Assembly (NCBI RefSeq): GCF_902499075.1
Contig: NZ_CABVPP010000011.1
Span: 1-64,000 of the forward strand
Source of the DNA: Burkholderia pseudomultivorans
Lineage (GTDB): Bacteria; Pseudomonadota; Gammaproteobacteria; Burkholderiales; Burkholderiaceae
DNA length: 64,000 nucleotides
Direction: 5' to 3'
This document shows positions 10,352 to 20,269 of the stretch, in pieces. Positions within the stretch are counted from its first letter, which is position 1. Every line of letters begins with the position of its first letter. The notes below the pieces were generated by a model. That model saw nothing but the letters and a program-made list of their open reading frames with translations, searched no databases and had not been told where the DNA came from. The position numbers and the translations under genes are program-made.

Positions 10352-10616
10352 GGATTCCTCTTCTGGGGTTGTTTGATGTGTGATTCGACTATAACGGCAA
10401 GCGTCGCCGCCGCATATTTCAAGTTTGTAAGAACTGATGCGCAGAATCGCAACACGACGCATCCGCTAACGTCTTGTAACAATCGACGGCCGGCGAAGAC
10501 GCGCGGGCGCTTTTCCGCATGCCGCAGCGCCCTTCCCGGCGCGGCATTCGCACGGGCCGCGCGCCGAATCATACCGCCCGCGCACGCCGACGCCGCTACG
10601 CGCGTGCCGCAACGGA

Positions 10617-10648
10617 CGAAAAAAAAGCGGCACACGCGTGCCGCTTCC
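10617..10648 (-). terminator. Intrinsic terminator of the cyo operon
   Basis: Minus strand: AAGCGGCAC, loop GCGT, GTGCCGCTT followed by a run of eight T. It lies about 30 nt downstream of the cyoD stop and would end the cyoABCD transcript. Confidence 0.88.
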
Positions 10649-10678
10649 CGTTACGCGCGCAATGCGCGGCGATATCGC

Positions 10679-11011
10679 TCAGCGCGACATCATGTTCATG
10701 CTGACGTTGTGCATCACCCACAGTGTGCCGACGATCAGGATCGCCGCGGTCAGCACCGTATAGCTGAACGCCATCACGTTCCAGCGCTGCCCCGACGAGC
10801 CGTTCATGTGCAGGAAATACACGAGATGCACGACGATCTGCACGAACGCGAGCACCGCGAGCGCGACCAGCGACGCATGCGGCGACAGCACGCCGCCCAT
10901 CACGAGGCCGAACGACGCGGCCGTGAGCAGGACCGACAGGATGAAGCCGGCGACATACCCGCCGACGCTGCCGTGCCCTTCTTCGAGTTGAGACGAATGC
11001 GAATGGGCCAT
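10679..11011 (-). CDS. cyoD: Cytochrome bo3 ubiquinol oxidase subunit IV
   Basis: A 110-residue inner-membrane subunit with three predicted helices (GYVAGFILSVLLTAASFGLV, ASLVALAVLAFVQIVVHLVYFLHM, VLTAAILIVGTLWVMHNVSM). It stabilises Cu-B binding in subunit I according to family knowledge. The gene abuts cyoC without a gap and is the last gene of the operon. No cyoE (haem O synthase) follows, so haem O must be supplied by a gene elsewhere. Confidence 0.95.
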   Translation of the reverse strand: MAHSHSSQLEEGHGSVGGYVAGFILSVLLTAASFGLVMGGVLSPHASLVALAVLAFVQIVVHLVYFLHMNGSSGQRWNVMAFSYTVLTAAILIVGTLWVMHNVSMNMMSR

Positions 11012-11620
11012 TTAGATCACGCTCGCAAGATAGACAAAGGAAAACACGCAGATCCAGACGATGTCGAGGAAGTGCCAGAAAAGGCTCAGGCACGTCAGAC
11101 GCCGCAGGTCGCGATCGGTCAGGTCGCCGCCGCGACACACGATCTGCGCGGCCAGCACGACCATCCACAGCAGGCCGGCCGTCACGTGCAGCCCGTGCGT
11201 GCCGACCAGCGTGAAGAACGCCGACAGGAACGCGCTGCGCTGCGGACCGGCGCCTTCGGCGATCAGGTGCGAGAACTCGCGCAGCTCCATCGCGAGAAAC
11301 GCCGCGCCGAGCACGAAGGTCACCGCGAGCCAGCCGAGCAGCGCGCCGCGCCGCTGCTGATACGCGGACAGCATCGCGAAACCGTAGGTGATGCTCGACA
11401 GCAGCAGCGCCGCGGTTTCGACCGCCACGCCCGGGATGTCGAACAACTCCTTCGCGGTCTGGCCGCCCGCATACTGATGGCCGAGCACCGCGAAGGTCGC
11501 GAACAGCGCCGCGAAGATCACGCAGTCGGTCATCAGGTACAGCCAGAAACCGAACACCGAGTGCGACGGCGGATGGTCGTCGTGCTCGAGCAGGGTTGCG
11601 CTCAGGGTTTTCTGCAACAT
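11012..11620 (-). CDS. cyoC: Cytochrome bo3 ubiquinol oxidase subunit III
   Basis: A 202-residue haem-copper oxidase subunit III with five predicted helices. It starts [20 protein letters not shown]; the conserved region FLAMELREFSHLIAEGAGPQRSAFLSAFFTLVGTHGLHV-type sequence is intact. The start ATG (11618-11620) shares one base with the cyoB stop, evidence for coupled translation. The frame is open 25 codons further upstream, inside cyoB, and that extension is rejected. Confidence 0.95.
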   Translation of the reverse strand: MLQKTLSATLLEHDDHPPSHSVFGFWLYLMTDCVIFAALFATFAVLGHQYAGGQTAKELFDIPGVAVETAALLLSSITYGFAMLSAYQQRRGALLGWLAVTFVLGAAFLAMELREFSHLIAEGAGPQRSAFLSAFFTLVGTHGLHVTAGLLWMVVLAAQIVCRGGDLTDRDLRRLTCLSLFWHFLDIVWICVFSFVYLASVI

Positions 11621-13626
11621 CAGTTGGCCTCCAGTTCCACGTCGTCGACACGCGCGGCCACGCGCTTCGTCGATTGCTTCTCTTCGATCTTCCACACCGT
11701 CGACGCGGGGATGTAATAGCCGTCGTTATCGCGCGAACTGTAGACCACGAGCGTCGCGACGATGCCGACGAGCCCGGCGATCGCCAGCCACCAGATGTGC
11801 CACACCATCGCAAAGCCGAGCACCAGGCTGAAGACGCCGATCACGAGGCCCGCGCAGGTATTCGACGGCATGTGGATGTCGCGGAACGTCGCCGGGTTCG
11901 GTCGGCCGTCGCCGCGCGCCTTCATGTCCGCATACGCGTCGAGCGTGCGCACCTGCGGAATCACCGCGAAGTTGTAGTCGGCCGGCGGCGACGTGGTCGC
12001 CCACTCGAGCGTGCGGCCGCCCCACGGATCGCCGGTCGTGTCGCGATAGGCCGGCAGGTTGCGGTTGCGGATGCTGACGACGAGCTGCAGCAGCTGGCAG
12101 CCGATGCCGATCGCGATCAGCACCGCGCCGAACGCGGCGACCAGCAGCCACGGATGCCATGCCGGGTTGTCGTAGTGGTTCAGGCGGCGCGTCATGCCCA
12201 TGAAGCCGAGCACGTACAGCGGCACGAACGCGACGTAGAAGCCGACCTGCCAGAACCAGAACGCCGCCTTGCCGAGCTTCTCGTTCAGCTTGAAGCCGAA
12301 CGCCTTCGGGAACCAGTAGTTGAAGCCCGCGAGATAGCCGAACAGCACGCCGCCGATGATCACGTTATGGAAATGCGCGATCAGGAACAGGCTGTTGTGC
12401 AGCACGAAGTCCGCGCCCGGAATCGCCATCATCACGCCGGTCATCCCGCCGATCGTGAACGTGACCATGAAGCCGATCGTCCACAGCACGGGCGTCGTGA
12501 ATTCGATCCGGCCGCGGTACATCGTAAACAGCCAGTTGAACACCTTCACGCCGGTCGGGATCGCGATGATCATGGTCATGATGCCGAAGAACGCGTTCAC
12601 GTTCGCGCCCGAACCCATCGTGAAGAAGTGATGCAGCCACACGAGGAACGACAGCACCATGATCGCGCAGGTCGCGTACACCATCGTCTTGTAGCCGAAC
12701 AGCGGCTTCTTCGAGAACGTCGAGATGACTTCCGAGAAGATCCCGAACGCCGGCAGGATCAGGATGTACACCTCCGGATGGCCCCACGCCCAGATCAGGT
12801 TCAGGTACAGCATCGCGTTGCCGCCGGCTTCGTTCGTGAAGAAGTGCATGCCGAGATAGCGGTCGAGGCCGAGCAGCGCGAGCGTCGCGGTCAGGATCGG
12901 GAACGACGCCATGATCAGCACGTTGGTGCACAGCGCGGTCCACGTGAACACCGGCATCTTCATCAGCGTCATGCCGGGCGCACGCATCTTGATGATCGTC
13001 ACGAAGAAATTCACGCCGGTCAGCAGCGTGCCGACGCCCGAGATCTGCAATGCCCACAGGTAATAGTCGACCCCTACCCCCGGGCTGAACTGAAGCTCCG
13101 ACAGCGGCGGATAGGCGAGCCAGCCCGTCTGCGCGAATTCGCCGATCACGAGCGAGATGTTGATCAGGATCGCGCTGACGGCCGTCATCCAGAAGCTCAG
13201 CGAGTTGATGAACGGGAACGCGACGTCGCGCGCGCCGATCTGCAGCGGCACGATCAGGTTCATCAGGCCGACCATGAACACCATCGCCATGAAGAAGATC
13301 ATGATCACGCCGTGCGCGGTGAAGACCTGGTCGTAGTGATGCGGCGGCAGATAGCCGGGGCCGTTGTACGCGAGCGCGAGCTGCATGCGCATCATGATCG
13401 CGTCCGCGAAGCCGCGCAGCAGCATGATCAGCGCGACGATGATGTACATCACGCCAAGCTTCTTGTGGTCGACCGTCGTCAGCCACTCGGTCCACAGCCA
13501 TTTCCAGCGGCCGGTGATCGTCAGTGCGGCGAGAATGCCCAGCACGACCAGCCCCATGAAGGCGCCCGCCCCCATGATGATGGGCTGATCGAACGGGATC
13601 GCCGAGAGTGTGAGTTTGCCGAACAT
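11620..13626 (-). CDS. cyoB: Cytochrome bo3 ubiquinol oxidase subunit I
   Basis: A 668-residue catalytic subunit of the proton-pumping quinol oxidase. About 14-15 helices are predicted. Haem and copper ligands are visible: His in [11 protein letters not shown] (low-spin haem), the [17 protein letters not shown] region with the His-Tyr cross-link pair, the tandem histidines WLHHFFT, and the final HFHNVIIGG histidines. The D- and K-channel region is intact. It sits 3 nt downstream of cyoA and overlaps cyoC by one base. Confidence 0.97.
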   Translation of the reverse strand: MFGKLTLSAIPFDQPIIMGAGAFMGLVVLGILAALTITGRWKWLWTEWLTTVDHKKLGVMYIIVALIMLLRGFADAIMMRMQLALAYNGPGYLPPHHYDQVFTAHGVIMIFFMAMVFMVGLMNLIVPLQIGARDVAFPFINSLSFWMTAVSAILINISLVIGEFAQTGWLAYPPLSELQFSPGVGVDYYLWALQISGVGTLLTGVNFFVTIIKMRAPGMTLMKMPVFTWTALCTNVLIMASFPILTATLALLGLDRYLGMHFFTNEAGGNAMLYLNLIWAWGHPEVYILILPAFGIFSEVISTFSKKPLFGYKTMVYATCAIMVLSFLVWLHHFFTMGSGANVNAFFGIMTMIIAIPTGVKVFNWLFTMYRGRIEFTTPVLWTIGFMVTFTIGGMTGVMMAIPGADFVLHNSLFLIAHFHNVIIGGVLFGYLAGFNYWFPKAFGFKLNEKLGKAAFWFWQVGFYVAFVPLYVLGFMGMTRRLNHYDNPAWHPWLLVAAFGAVLIAIGIGCQLLQLVVSIRNRNLPAYRDTTGDPWGGRTLEWATTSPPADYNFAVIPQVRTLDAYADMKARGDGRPNPATFRDIHMPSNTCAGLVIGVFSLVLGFAMVWHIWWLAIAGLVGIVATLVVYSSRDNDGYYIPASTVWKIEEKQSTKRVAARVDDVELEAN

Positions 13627-13629
13627 GCG

Positions 13630-14520
13630 TTACCCCTTCGTGCCGCAGGCGGCGTCCTTCAGGTCGAGGACGTGGCCATCGTTGTATTTCGCGATGATGT
13701 TGTGGAACAGCCGCGGATCGACCGTCGAGAAGTAGCGCACCGGCGCCTTCTCGCTCGGCTGCGCGACCGCGCCGTAGGCGGTCGCGTCGAGCCGGTCGGG
13801 CGACGCCTTCACTTTCTGCACCCATGCATCGAACTGCTCGCGCGGCTCGGCGAGCGTGCGGAACTTCATGTCGGAGAAGCCGCGGCCGCTGAAGTTCGCG
13901 GACGTGCCCGCGTAGTTGCCGGGCTCGTCGGCGATCAGGTGCAGACGCGTCTGCATGCCGGCCATCGCATAGACCTGGCCGCCGAGCTGCGGGATGAAGA
14001 ACGAGTTCATCACCGAATCCGACGTGATGCGGAAATTCACCGGCGTGCCGACCGGAATCGCAAGCTGGTTCACCGACGCGATGCCGAGTTCCGGATAGAT
14101 GAACAGCCATTTCCAGTCGAGCGCGACGACCTCGACGTCGATCGGCTTCACCGACGACTCGAGCGGCTTGTACGGATCGAGCTCGTGCGTGGTCTTCCAC
14201 GTGAGCACGCCGAGGAACAGGATGATCAGCGTCGGCACCGTCCAGATCACGACCTCGATCGCGGTCGAGTGCGACCAGTTCGGCGCATAGGTCGCCTTGC
14301 GGTTCGACGCGCGATAACGCCACGCAAACCACAGCGTGAGCAGGATCACCGGCACGACGACGATCAGCATCGCCCATGTCGAGGTCGCGATCAGCGCTTT
14401 TTCCGCCGCGCCGACGCTTCCTTTCGGATTTAGTACATCTAAATTACAACCTGACAGACTTAAAGCCGCGCCGATTGCCATCAGCGCCGACCAGCCTGTT
14501 GAAGCTCTTCTTTTCATCAC
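13630..14520 (-). CDS. cyoA: Cytochrome bo3 ubiquinol oxidase subunit II
   Basis: A 296-residue lipoprotein subunit. The signal peptide has the lipobox LSGC (Cys25), two transmembrane helices follow (about residues 40-60 and 85-105), then a periplasmic cupredoxin-like domain. It lacks the CxxxC copper-A ligands, as expected of a quinol rather than a cytochrome c oxidase. First gene of cyoABCD. The 269-nt region upstream should contain the operon promoter. Confidence 0.95.
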   Translation of the reverse strand: MMKRRASTGWSALMAIGAALSLSGCNLDVLNPKGSVGAAEKALIATSTWAMLIVVVPVILLTLWFAWRYRASNRKATYAPNWSHSTAIEVVIWTVPTLIILFLGVLTWKTTHELDPYKPLESSVKPIDVEVVALDWKWLFIYPELGIASVNQLAIPVGTPVNFRITSDSVMNSFFIPQLGGQVYAMAGMQTRLHLIADEPGNYAGTSANFSGRGFSDMKFRTLAEPREQFDAWVQKVKASPDRLDATAYGAVAQPSEKAPVRYFSTVDPRLFHNIIAKYNDGHVLDLKDAACGTKG

Positions 14521-14789
14521 ACTGCCCGAGAGTCATTGAATCCGTTGCGTACGCCCGATGCGCATTCGATCCACGAAAGTGGCCGAATCATACGTCGCGC
14601 GAGCGCAATGAAAAATCGATTGATGCGGCAAATCATCATTGCGGAATCTGCGGTGAGTCATAGTGTCGCGGGGGAATTTCGCGCAGCCGGAAGCCGGCTC
14701 GGCGCCCAGGGCGCCGGCCCACGATCGATGCGCGCGCAACGACCGCGCCGTCGTCCGGCGCAGCATTGCACACGCATGGTGCATCGCGC
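14521..14789. other. Intergenic region upstream of cyoA
   Basis: No convincing open frame. It separates the cyoA start from the stop of the upstream NuoM-like gene, both on the minus strand. I see no T-run hairpin here, so transcription from the NuoM-like gene could continue into cyoA. A short imperfect repeat around CATGGTGCATCGCG is the only visible structure. Confidence 0.5.
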
Positions 14790-16319
14790 TCAGCCGTGAG
14801 CCGACGCCATGTACGAAGGTTGCGCGGGCGCGGTGTCGTCGCCCGCCGGGACCTTCGAATGACTTGCCTCGTCGAGCAGGCGCCCGACGGTCGGATCGAT
14901 TGCGTCGGTGAACGGCTTCGGATAGACGCCGACCATCAGCACCACCAATGCAAGCGACGCGAACATCATGATCTCGCGACGGCTCAGGTCGGCGAGCTGC
15001 GCGATGCGCGGGCTCGACACCTTGCCGAACACGACGCGCTTGAGCATCCACAGCGTGTACGACGCGCTGAAGATCAGCGTCAGCGCCGCGAGCGCGCCGA
15101 TCCAGAAGTTCAGGCGGATCGCGCCCATGATCACCATGAACTCGCCGACGAAGCCCGACGTGCCCGGCAGGCCGACGTTCGCCATCGAGAACAGCAGCAC
15201 GAAGATCGCGAAGCGCGGCATCACGTTCGCGACGCCGCCATACGCGGCGATCTCGCGCTGCTTCGTGCGATCGACGAGCACGCTCACGCAGAGCAGCATC
15301 GCGCCCGCGACGAAGCCGTACGACACGAGTTGCACGATCGCGCCTTCGACGCCGATCCGATTGAACAGGAACAGCCCCAGCGTGACGATCCCCATGTGCG
15401 CGACCGTCGAATACGCGAGCAGCTTGCCGAGATCGGTCTGTGCGAGCGCGACCAGGCTCGCGTAGACGATCGCGAACAGCGACAGCGAGATCACGGCCGG
15501 CGCGAAGAAATGGCTCGCGTCGGGCGTGATCGGCAGCGCGAAGCGCAGGAAGCCGTAGCCGCCGAGCTTCAGCATCCCGAGCATCAGCGCGGCGCCCGTC
15601 GGGCCGTCCGTGTAGACGTCGCGCAGCCACGTATGCACGGGCCACATCGGCACCTTGACCGCGAATGCCGCGAAAAAGCCGAGGAACACCAGCAACTGCG
15701 GCGCGAAGCCGAGCTGCAGCGTGCGCCATACCGTCATGTCGAACGTATGCGACTTCGCGTACAGATACAGGATCGCCATCAGCAGCAGCAGCGAACCCGC
15801 GAACGAGATGAAGAAGAACTTCACGGCTGCATGGATGCGATGTTCGCGCCCCCACGTGCCGATCAGCAGGTACAGCGGGATCAGCGTCGCCTCGAAGAAG
15901 ATGAAGAACAGCAGGCCGTCCTGCGCGACGAACACACCGACCATCAATCCCGACAGGATCAGGAACGACGCGTAGTACTGCGCGACGCGCACCGTGATCG
16001 CTTCCCACGACGCGATCACGACTACGAGCGTCGTGAAGGCCGTCAGCACGACGAGCCACAGCGACGCACCGTCGACACCGACACGCCACCCGGAGCCGAA
16101 CGCCGCCAGCCAGTCGCGGCTTTCGACGAACTGCATCGAGGCCGAATGCGGAGCGAAGCCCGCGACGAGCGGGACGACCGTGGCCAGCCCCGCGATCGCG
16201 CCCGCCAGCGCGATCAGCCGCGTCCGTCGCGGATGCTGGTCGGAACCGGCACGCAGCAGGCACGCGCCGAACAGGATCGGAACCCAGATAGCCAGGCTCA
16301 GAAAGGGAAAATCATGCAT
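14790..16319 (-). CDS. Orphan NuoM-like proton-translocating subunit
   Basis: A 509-residue polytopic membrane protein of the NADH-quinone oxidoreductase chain M / Mrp antiporter family. Family markers include GVDGASLWLVVL, WEAITVRVAQYYASFL, the KVPMWPVHTWLRDVYTDGPTGAALML antiporter signature region, and LMLGMLKLGGYGFLRF. It starts MHDFPFLSLAIWVPILF; an extended frame of 40 codons upstream is basic and not family-like. No NuoL, NuoN or other complex I genes are adjacent, so it is not part of a nuo operon. It precedes cyoABCD on the same strand, which suggests a role with the oxidase or as a stand-alone ion-translocating protein. Confidence 0.85.
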   Translation of the reverse strand: MHDFPFLSLAIWVPILFGACLLRAGSDQHPRRTRLIALAGAIAGLATVVPLVAGFAPHSASMQFVESRDWLAAFGSGWRVGVDGASLWLVVLTAFTTLVVVIASWEAITVRVAQYYASFLILSGLMVGVFVAQDGLLFFIFFEATLIPLYLLIGTWGREHRIHAAVKFFFISFAGSLLLLMAILYLYAKSHTFDMTVWRTLQLGFAPQLLVFLGFFAAFAVKVPMWPVHTWLRDVYTDGPTGAALMLGMLKLGGYGFLRFALPITPDASHFFAPAVISLSLFAIVYASLVALAQTDLGKLLAYSTVAHMGIVTLGLFLFNRIGVEGAIVQLVSYGFVAGAMLLCVSVLVDRTKQREIAAYGGVANVMPRFAIFVLLFSMANVGLPGTSGFVGEFMVIMGAIRLNFWIGALAALTLIFSASYTLWMLKRVVFGKVSSPRIAQLADLSRREIMMFASLALVVLMVGVYPKPFTDAIDPTVGRLLDEASHSKVPAGDDTAPAQPSYMASAHG

Positions 16320-16840
16320 GTCAACAGGGCCTAGAGTGGGTCGCGCACGGCATCGGGAACGCGCACGACGAAAGAAACGAAACCGAAACGACAGGTAGAT
16401 TTCGCGAATCGCCGTTGTTGGCGAAATGTAAAGCGGCATCGAACGAAAACTTGACGCCGCTCAAACGCAATCGGGTTAACCAGCATAAATCGGTTGATTA
16501 TTTTCTGCATCGCAGCAAAGCGTCGTTTTTTCGCGGCATCGCAGACTATTGATTTGAATGTGTAATTTTTTGTATTCTGCGGGGACGTGCTTCGGGGAAA
16601 TCGGTGCGATGCGTCATTTTTGACGCGATCGCGGGGACGCAAGGGGTCGGAATGTTGCGAGCGCAACCATCATCACCAGCGGTTCCGGGGCGCCGGCTTC
16701 CTTACGACGACAATTACATTTTTATTTCGATTCGTGCCGATTTTTGCGCTGATCTGAAATGGTGTTTTGCACGCGATAGCGGATGTCGCGGGGCAATCGC
16801 GATCATCGGTCCATCGGCATGCCGCCTGACGCGCACAAAA
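16320..16840. other. AT-rich intergenic region upstream of the NuoM-like gene
   Basis: About 520 nt without a convincing gene. The part 16470-16590 is much more AT-rich than its surroundings, with A/T runs such as TTTTTTCG and GTAATTTTTTGTATTCTG, and is a good place for the promoter of the minus-strand NuoM-like/cyo genes. The remainder towards 16840 has no recognisable motif until the terminator. Confidence 0.5.
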
Positions 16841-16864
16841 GAAAAACCCCGCCTGCGCGGGGCT
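16840..16864 (-). terminator. Intrinsic terminator of the glycosyltransferase gene
   Basis: Minus strand: GCCCCGC, loop GCAG, GCGGGGTTTTTC. It lies about 47 nt downstream of the stop at 16911. Confidence 0.85.
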
Positions 16865-16910
16865 CACGATGCAAAACGGGAACACGGCCCGCCCGGGCCA
16901 GTCGCCGCCG

Positions 16911-18284
16911 CTACCGCTCATGACTCAAGCGGTCCCACACACGCATCGTCACTGCGCGATAGTGGTTGTGCTGCGCGGGGAAGTGAACGAAGCGGCTGTC
17001 GCGCGTGGCGTAAACCGGCGAAGCGGCCAACGTCATCGCATCGACGATGTAGCGCGCGTCGATCATCCCGGACTCCAGCAGTTCGACATAGATCGCCTGC
17101 TGGTCGCCGCCGCTCGCATAGACGGACGAACGGTCGTCGAAGCTCTCGATGCGCGCGCAGATCCGCTCGACCAGTGCCCGCATCGGCGCCACGTTGCGCA
17201 CGCCGATCATGCACGAGTTGACCGCCCACGCCGTGTGATCGGTGCCGATCACGAAGTCGCGCGCCGCGATCACGCTGTCGACCGGCTGGCGCTGGTCGAT
17301 CGCCAGAATATCCGCGTCGACCCAGAACACGAAATCGTGATGCGGCAGATGTTCGCGAATCAGATGCAGTTTCGCCCAGTTCGCATCGACGCCGTCGGGC
17401 AGGAACGCGGGCGGCGTGCGATACGCATGATATGCATAGCCGTGCCGCGTGCAGTAGCGGACGAAGTTCTCTTCATGAAGGTCGCCATAGCCGGCGATGG
17501 GCGAGGTATGCAGGCTCACGAACGCAATCCGTGCGCCGGGATTCACATGCCGCTCCAGCTCGCGCGGACGCTGCTGCGCGGCGCGCCACTCGCCCATCGC
17601 GTCCGGATGCTCGCCGCGCTGGAATCGCTCGGCATCGTCGACGAGCGCCTGCACGTAGCGGAAATCGTAATCGACGGCCGGCACCCACGCACCGTCGACC
17701 TGTCGCCACTCGGGTGCATGGTGCGCAACGAGCGGCTGGGCGCCGGCGATCGAATCGATCGCGAGCCCGTCGAACCATACCGTCTGCGCCGACGCGAAAT
17801 GGCCGTTCTCGAGCCGCACGTCGAACGGCAGTGGCGGAAAGCATTGCGCGAGCAGCGTCGCCTCGCAGTCGTGCCGCTGCTCCGGCATGTGCATCGCCCA
17901 TGCGCCCAGCGTCGCGATCAGCGCGCGCAAGCGTTCGCGCACTTCGGGCGTATTGCGAAAGATCATCCCGCTCGCCGCGGGCAGCGACGAGCGGGACGCC
18001 TGCGTCGTGACGATCGCATCGTAGCCGTGCGCGACATCGGGCAGCGGATGCGGACTGTACACGACCGAAAACGGGTCGAGCACGAGCAGCACGGCACCCT
18101 GCTCCATCGCGACCAGCTGCCGGGCGATCGCGTGGTACTTGTGCAGCACCTGTTGACGCTCGCCGTAGACATGCGTGCCGTCGACGATCGCATGCGCGTA
18201 GCCGTGGCGTCGCGCGTAGCGCTCGTGGTTCGCGACGAGGCCGTCGACGGGGCGATGGGAAAGGAGAGTCAGTACGGAATGCAT
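16911..18284 (-). CDS. Putative glycosyltransferase with duplicated GT-A-like domain
   Basis: A 457-residue protein, start ATG at 18282-18284. The C-terminal half has the GT-A/GMA12-MNN10-like pattern: RYCTRHGYAYHAYRT, then NWAKLHLIREHLPHHDFVFWVDADIL with a DxD motif (DAD), then NSCMIGVRN and a terminal HFPAQHNHY. The N-terminal half repeats the same plan (RYARRHGYAHAIVDG, then VLHKYHAIARQLVAMEQ and VLLVLDPFSVV) but the DxD is degenerate (LDP), so it may be non-catalytic. No signal peptide or membrane span is seen. Sugar donor and acceptor are unknown. It is a single gene between tRNA-Ser and a terminator. Confidence 0.65.
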   Translation of the reverse strand: MHSVLTLLSHRPVDGLVANHERYARRHGYAHAIVDGTHVYGERQQVLHKYHAIARQLVAMEQGAVLLVLDPFSVVYSPHPLPDVAHGYDAIVTTQASRSSLPAASGMIFRNTPEVRERLRALIATLGAWAMHMPEQRHDCEATLLAQCFPPLPFDVRLENGHFASAQTVWFDGLAIDSIAGAQPLVAHHAPEWRQVDGAWVPAVDYDFRYVQALVDDAERFQRGEHPDAMGEWRAAQQRPRELERHVNPGARIAFVSLHTSPIAGYGDLHEENFVRYCTRHGYAYHAYRTPPAFLPDGVDANWAKLHLIREHLPHHDFVFWVDADILAIDQRQPVDSVIAARDFVIGTDHTAWAVNSCMIGVRNVAPMRALVERICARIESFDDRSSVYASGGDQQAIYVELLESGMIDARYIVDAMTLAASPVYATRDSRFVHFPAQHNHYRAVTMRVWDRLSHER

Positions 18285-18427
18285 CGGGGCGGCATGCGCG
18301 ACGTTGAGTCGTGTCAAACGATACACGATATTGGGTGGGGTGCCGGCAAGCGGCCGAGCGGAATTGACGGGCGCTCCCTGTCGACAAACTCGACGCCGCG
18401 CTGAGGGCGAACACCACGACCCAAAAA

Positions 18428-18466
18428 GAAAAAGCCCCACAAGTCCGAAAACTTGCGGGGCTTTGT
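18428..18466 (-). terminator. Intrinsic terminator after tRNA-Ser
   Basis: AAAGCCCC(A/G)CAAGT pairs with ACTTG(T)GGGGCTTT around a CCGAAA-type loop, with A-run/T-run on the minus side (GGGGCTTTTTC). It is 12 nt past the 3' end of tRNA-Ser. Confidence 0.88.
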
Positions 18467-18475
18467 CACCGCTTT

Positions 18476-18569
18476 TGGCGGAGACGGAGGGATTCGAACC
18501 CTCGATCCAGGTTTTGGCCCAGATGCTCCCTTAGCAGGGGAGTGCCTTCGACCTCTCGGCCACGTCTCC
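18476..18569 (-). tRNA. tRNA-Ser (anticodon GCT)
   Basis: A 94-nt class II tRNA on the minus strand, starting GGAGACGTGG and ending CGTCTCCGCCA. The anticodon stem CTCCC/GGGAG encloses CTGCTAA, giving anticodon GCT (Ser, AGC/AGU). A long variable arm is present (GCATCTGGGCCAAAACCTGGATC region). It lies between lysC and the glycosyltransferase gene and has its own terminator. Confidence 0.97.
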
Positions 18570-18679
18570 CAAACTTTCGCTCGCACCAGGGAGGCAGTGC
18601 GACGAGAACGAAATAATATAGGGTTTCGAACCGCTCGTCAATTTCCGTGATGCATTTTCTTCGATGCATCACGAAAAAT

Positions 18680-19933
18680 TCACGATGCCTGGTCGAGTTC
18701 GAATGCCTTGTGCAACGCGCGAACGGCCAGCTCCATGTACTTCTCGTCGATCAGCACCGAAATCTTGATTTCGGACGTCGAGATCATCTGGATGTTGATG
18801 CCCTCTTCCGACAGCGTGCGGAACATCTTGCTCGCGACACCGACGTGCGAACGCATGCCGACGCCGACCACCGACACCTTCGACACCTTCGGGTCGCCCT
18901 GCACCGTCTCGGCGTTCACATGGCCCTTCACCTGGTTCGTGAGGATGTCCATCGCCTTCTGATAGTCGCCGCGGCCGACCGTGAACGTGAAGTCCGTCTT
19001 GCCCTGCACGCTCTGGTTCTGGATGATCATGTCGACGTCGATGTTCGAGTCGGCGACCGGCCCGAGAATCTGATACGCGATGCCCGGCTTGTCGGGCACG
19101 CCCATCACCGCAATGCGGGCTTCGTCGCGCTGGAACGCGATGCCGGAAATGACTGCCTTTTCCATGGTCTCGTCTTCTTCAAAAGTAATCAGGGTGCCCG
19201 AGCGCATTTCTTCGTCGAGCGCAATCAGCGGATCGGTCAGGCTCGACAGCACGCGCGTCTTCACCTGGTATTTGCCGGCGAATTCGACCGAGCGGATCTG
19301 CAGGACCTTCGAGCCGAGGCTCGCCATTTCCAGCATCTCCTCGAACGTCACGCGGTCGAGGCGGCGCGCCTCTTCGACCACGCGCGGATCGGTCGTGTAG
19401 ACGCCGTCGACGTCCGTGTAGATCAGGCACTCTTCGGCACCCAGCGCAGCCGCGACCGCCACCGCCGACGTGTCCGAGCCGCCGCGGCCCAGCGTCGTGA
19501 TGTGACCGTCCGGATCGACGCCCTGGAAGCCCGTGATGATCACGACCTTGCCGGCGTTCAGATCGGCCTTCACGCGCTCGTCGTCGATCGAGTGGATGCG
19601 CGCTTTCGTGAACGCGCTGTCGGTCTTGATCGGCACTTGCCAGCCGGCGTAGCTCACCGCTTCGACGCCGATTTCCTGCAGCGCGATCGACAGCAGGCCG
19701 ACGCTGACCTGCTCGCCCGTCGACGCGATCATGTCGAGCTCGCGCGGGCTCGGCTGGCTCGAAATCTCTTTCGCAAGACCGAGCAGACGGTTGGTTTCGC
19801 CGGACATCGCGGACGGCACGACCACCATCTGGTGCCCGGCCTGATGCCATTTTGCGACGCGTTTCGCGACGTTCTTGATGCGCTCGACCGAGCCCATCGA
19901 AGTGCCGCCGTATTTGTGTACGATGAGTGCCAT
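18680..19933 (-). CDS. lysC: Aspartate kinase
   Basis: Phosphorylates aspartate, the first step towards Lys, Thr and Met. The 417-residue product starts [15 protein letters not shown] with the KxGG kinase signature. The catalytic kinase domain occupies about residues 1-245 ([24 protein letters not shown]), followed by two ACT regulatory domains (about 265-340 and 345-410) that bind feedback effectors. It is a stand-alone kinase, not fused to homoserine dehydrogenase. The frame remains open upstream to 20095, but the KYGG start is clear. Confidence 0.96.
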   Translation of the reverse strand: MALIVHKYGGTSMGSVERIKNVAKRVAKWHQAGHQMVVVPSAMSGETNRLLGLAKEISSQPSPRELDMIASTGEQVSVGLLSIALQEIGVEAVSYAGWQVPIKTDSAFTKARIHSIDDERVKADLNAGKVVIITGFQGVDPDGHITTLGRGGSDTSAVAVAAALGAEECLIYTDVDGVYTTDPRVVEEARRLDRVTFEEMLEMASLGSKVLQIRSVEFAGKYQVKTRVLSSLTDPLIALDEEMRSGTLITFEEDETMEKAVISGIAFQRDEARIAVMGVPDKPGIAYQILGPVADSNIDVDMIIQNQSVQGKTDFTFTVGRGDYQKAMDILTNQVKGHVNAETVQGDPKVSKVSVVGVGMRSHVGVASKMFRTLSEEGINIQMISTSEIKISVLIDEKYMELAVRALHKAFELDQAS

Positions 19934-20269
19934 TGTCGTTCTGAACTGGAGGAGAGACCGCACGGGCGCGCTGGGCAGACCGCGTTGCCGTTCGGTCACG
20001 CGGCTTGTGGCTGTGGACGGACGACGAGAGGAACGGCTGGGACGCAACACGCAAGCGTGACGGATTTTGCCCGGAAGGCCGATCAGGCCGCGCAAACCGG
20101 GTACGTCACGCGGAAAACCTGCACAAATCGCTCAAAAATCGAGCCGAGCAAACGACCGAGCGTACCCGATAGACGCCCGCTTGACAAGCCGCTCGCCGCG
20201 CCGGCATGCGTTCCGGCGCTGTTCCGACGCGCCATCGCTGCGCCAAGCGCCTGCGTCGATCGAGTCAGG
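19934..20269. other. Intergenic region between tilS and lysC
   Basis: 336 nt with no convincing gene. Both flanking genes are on the minus strand. I see no intrinsic terminator with a T-run, so tilS transcription may reach lysC; the lysC promoter should lie here but no near-consensus box stands out. Confidence 0.45.

Noticed and set aside
7826-11716. A 1296-codon open frame on the plus strand antisense to yejBA and the cyo genes
   Set aside because: It is His/Arg/Asp-rich shadow coding of well-supported minus-strand genes, a usual effect of very high GC. Similar long antisense frames at 11596-14433, 14766-16334 and 18647-21772 were rejected for the same reason.
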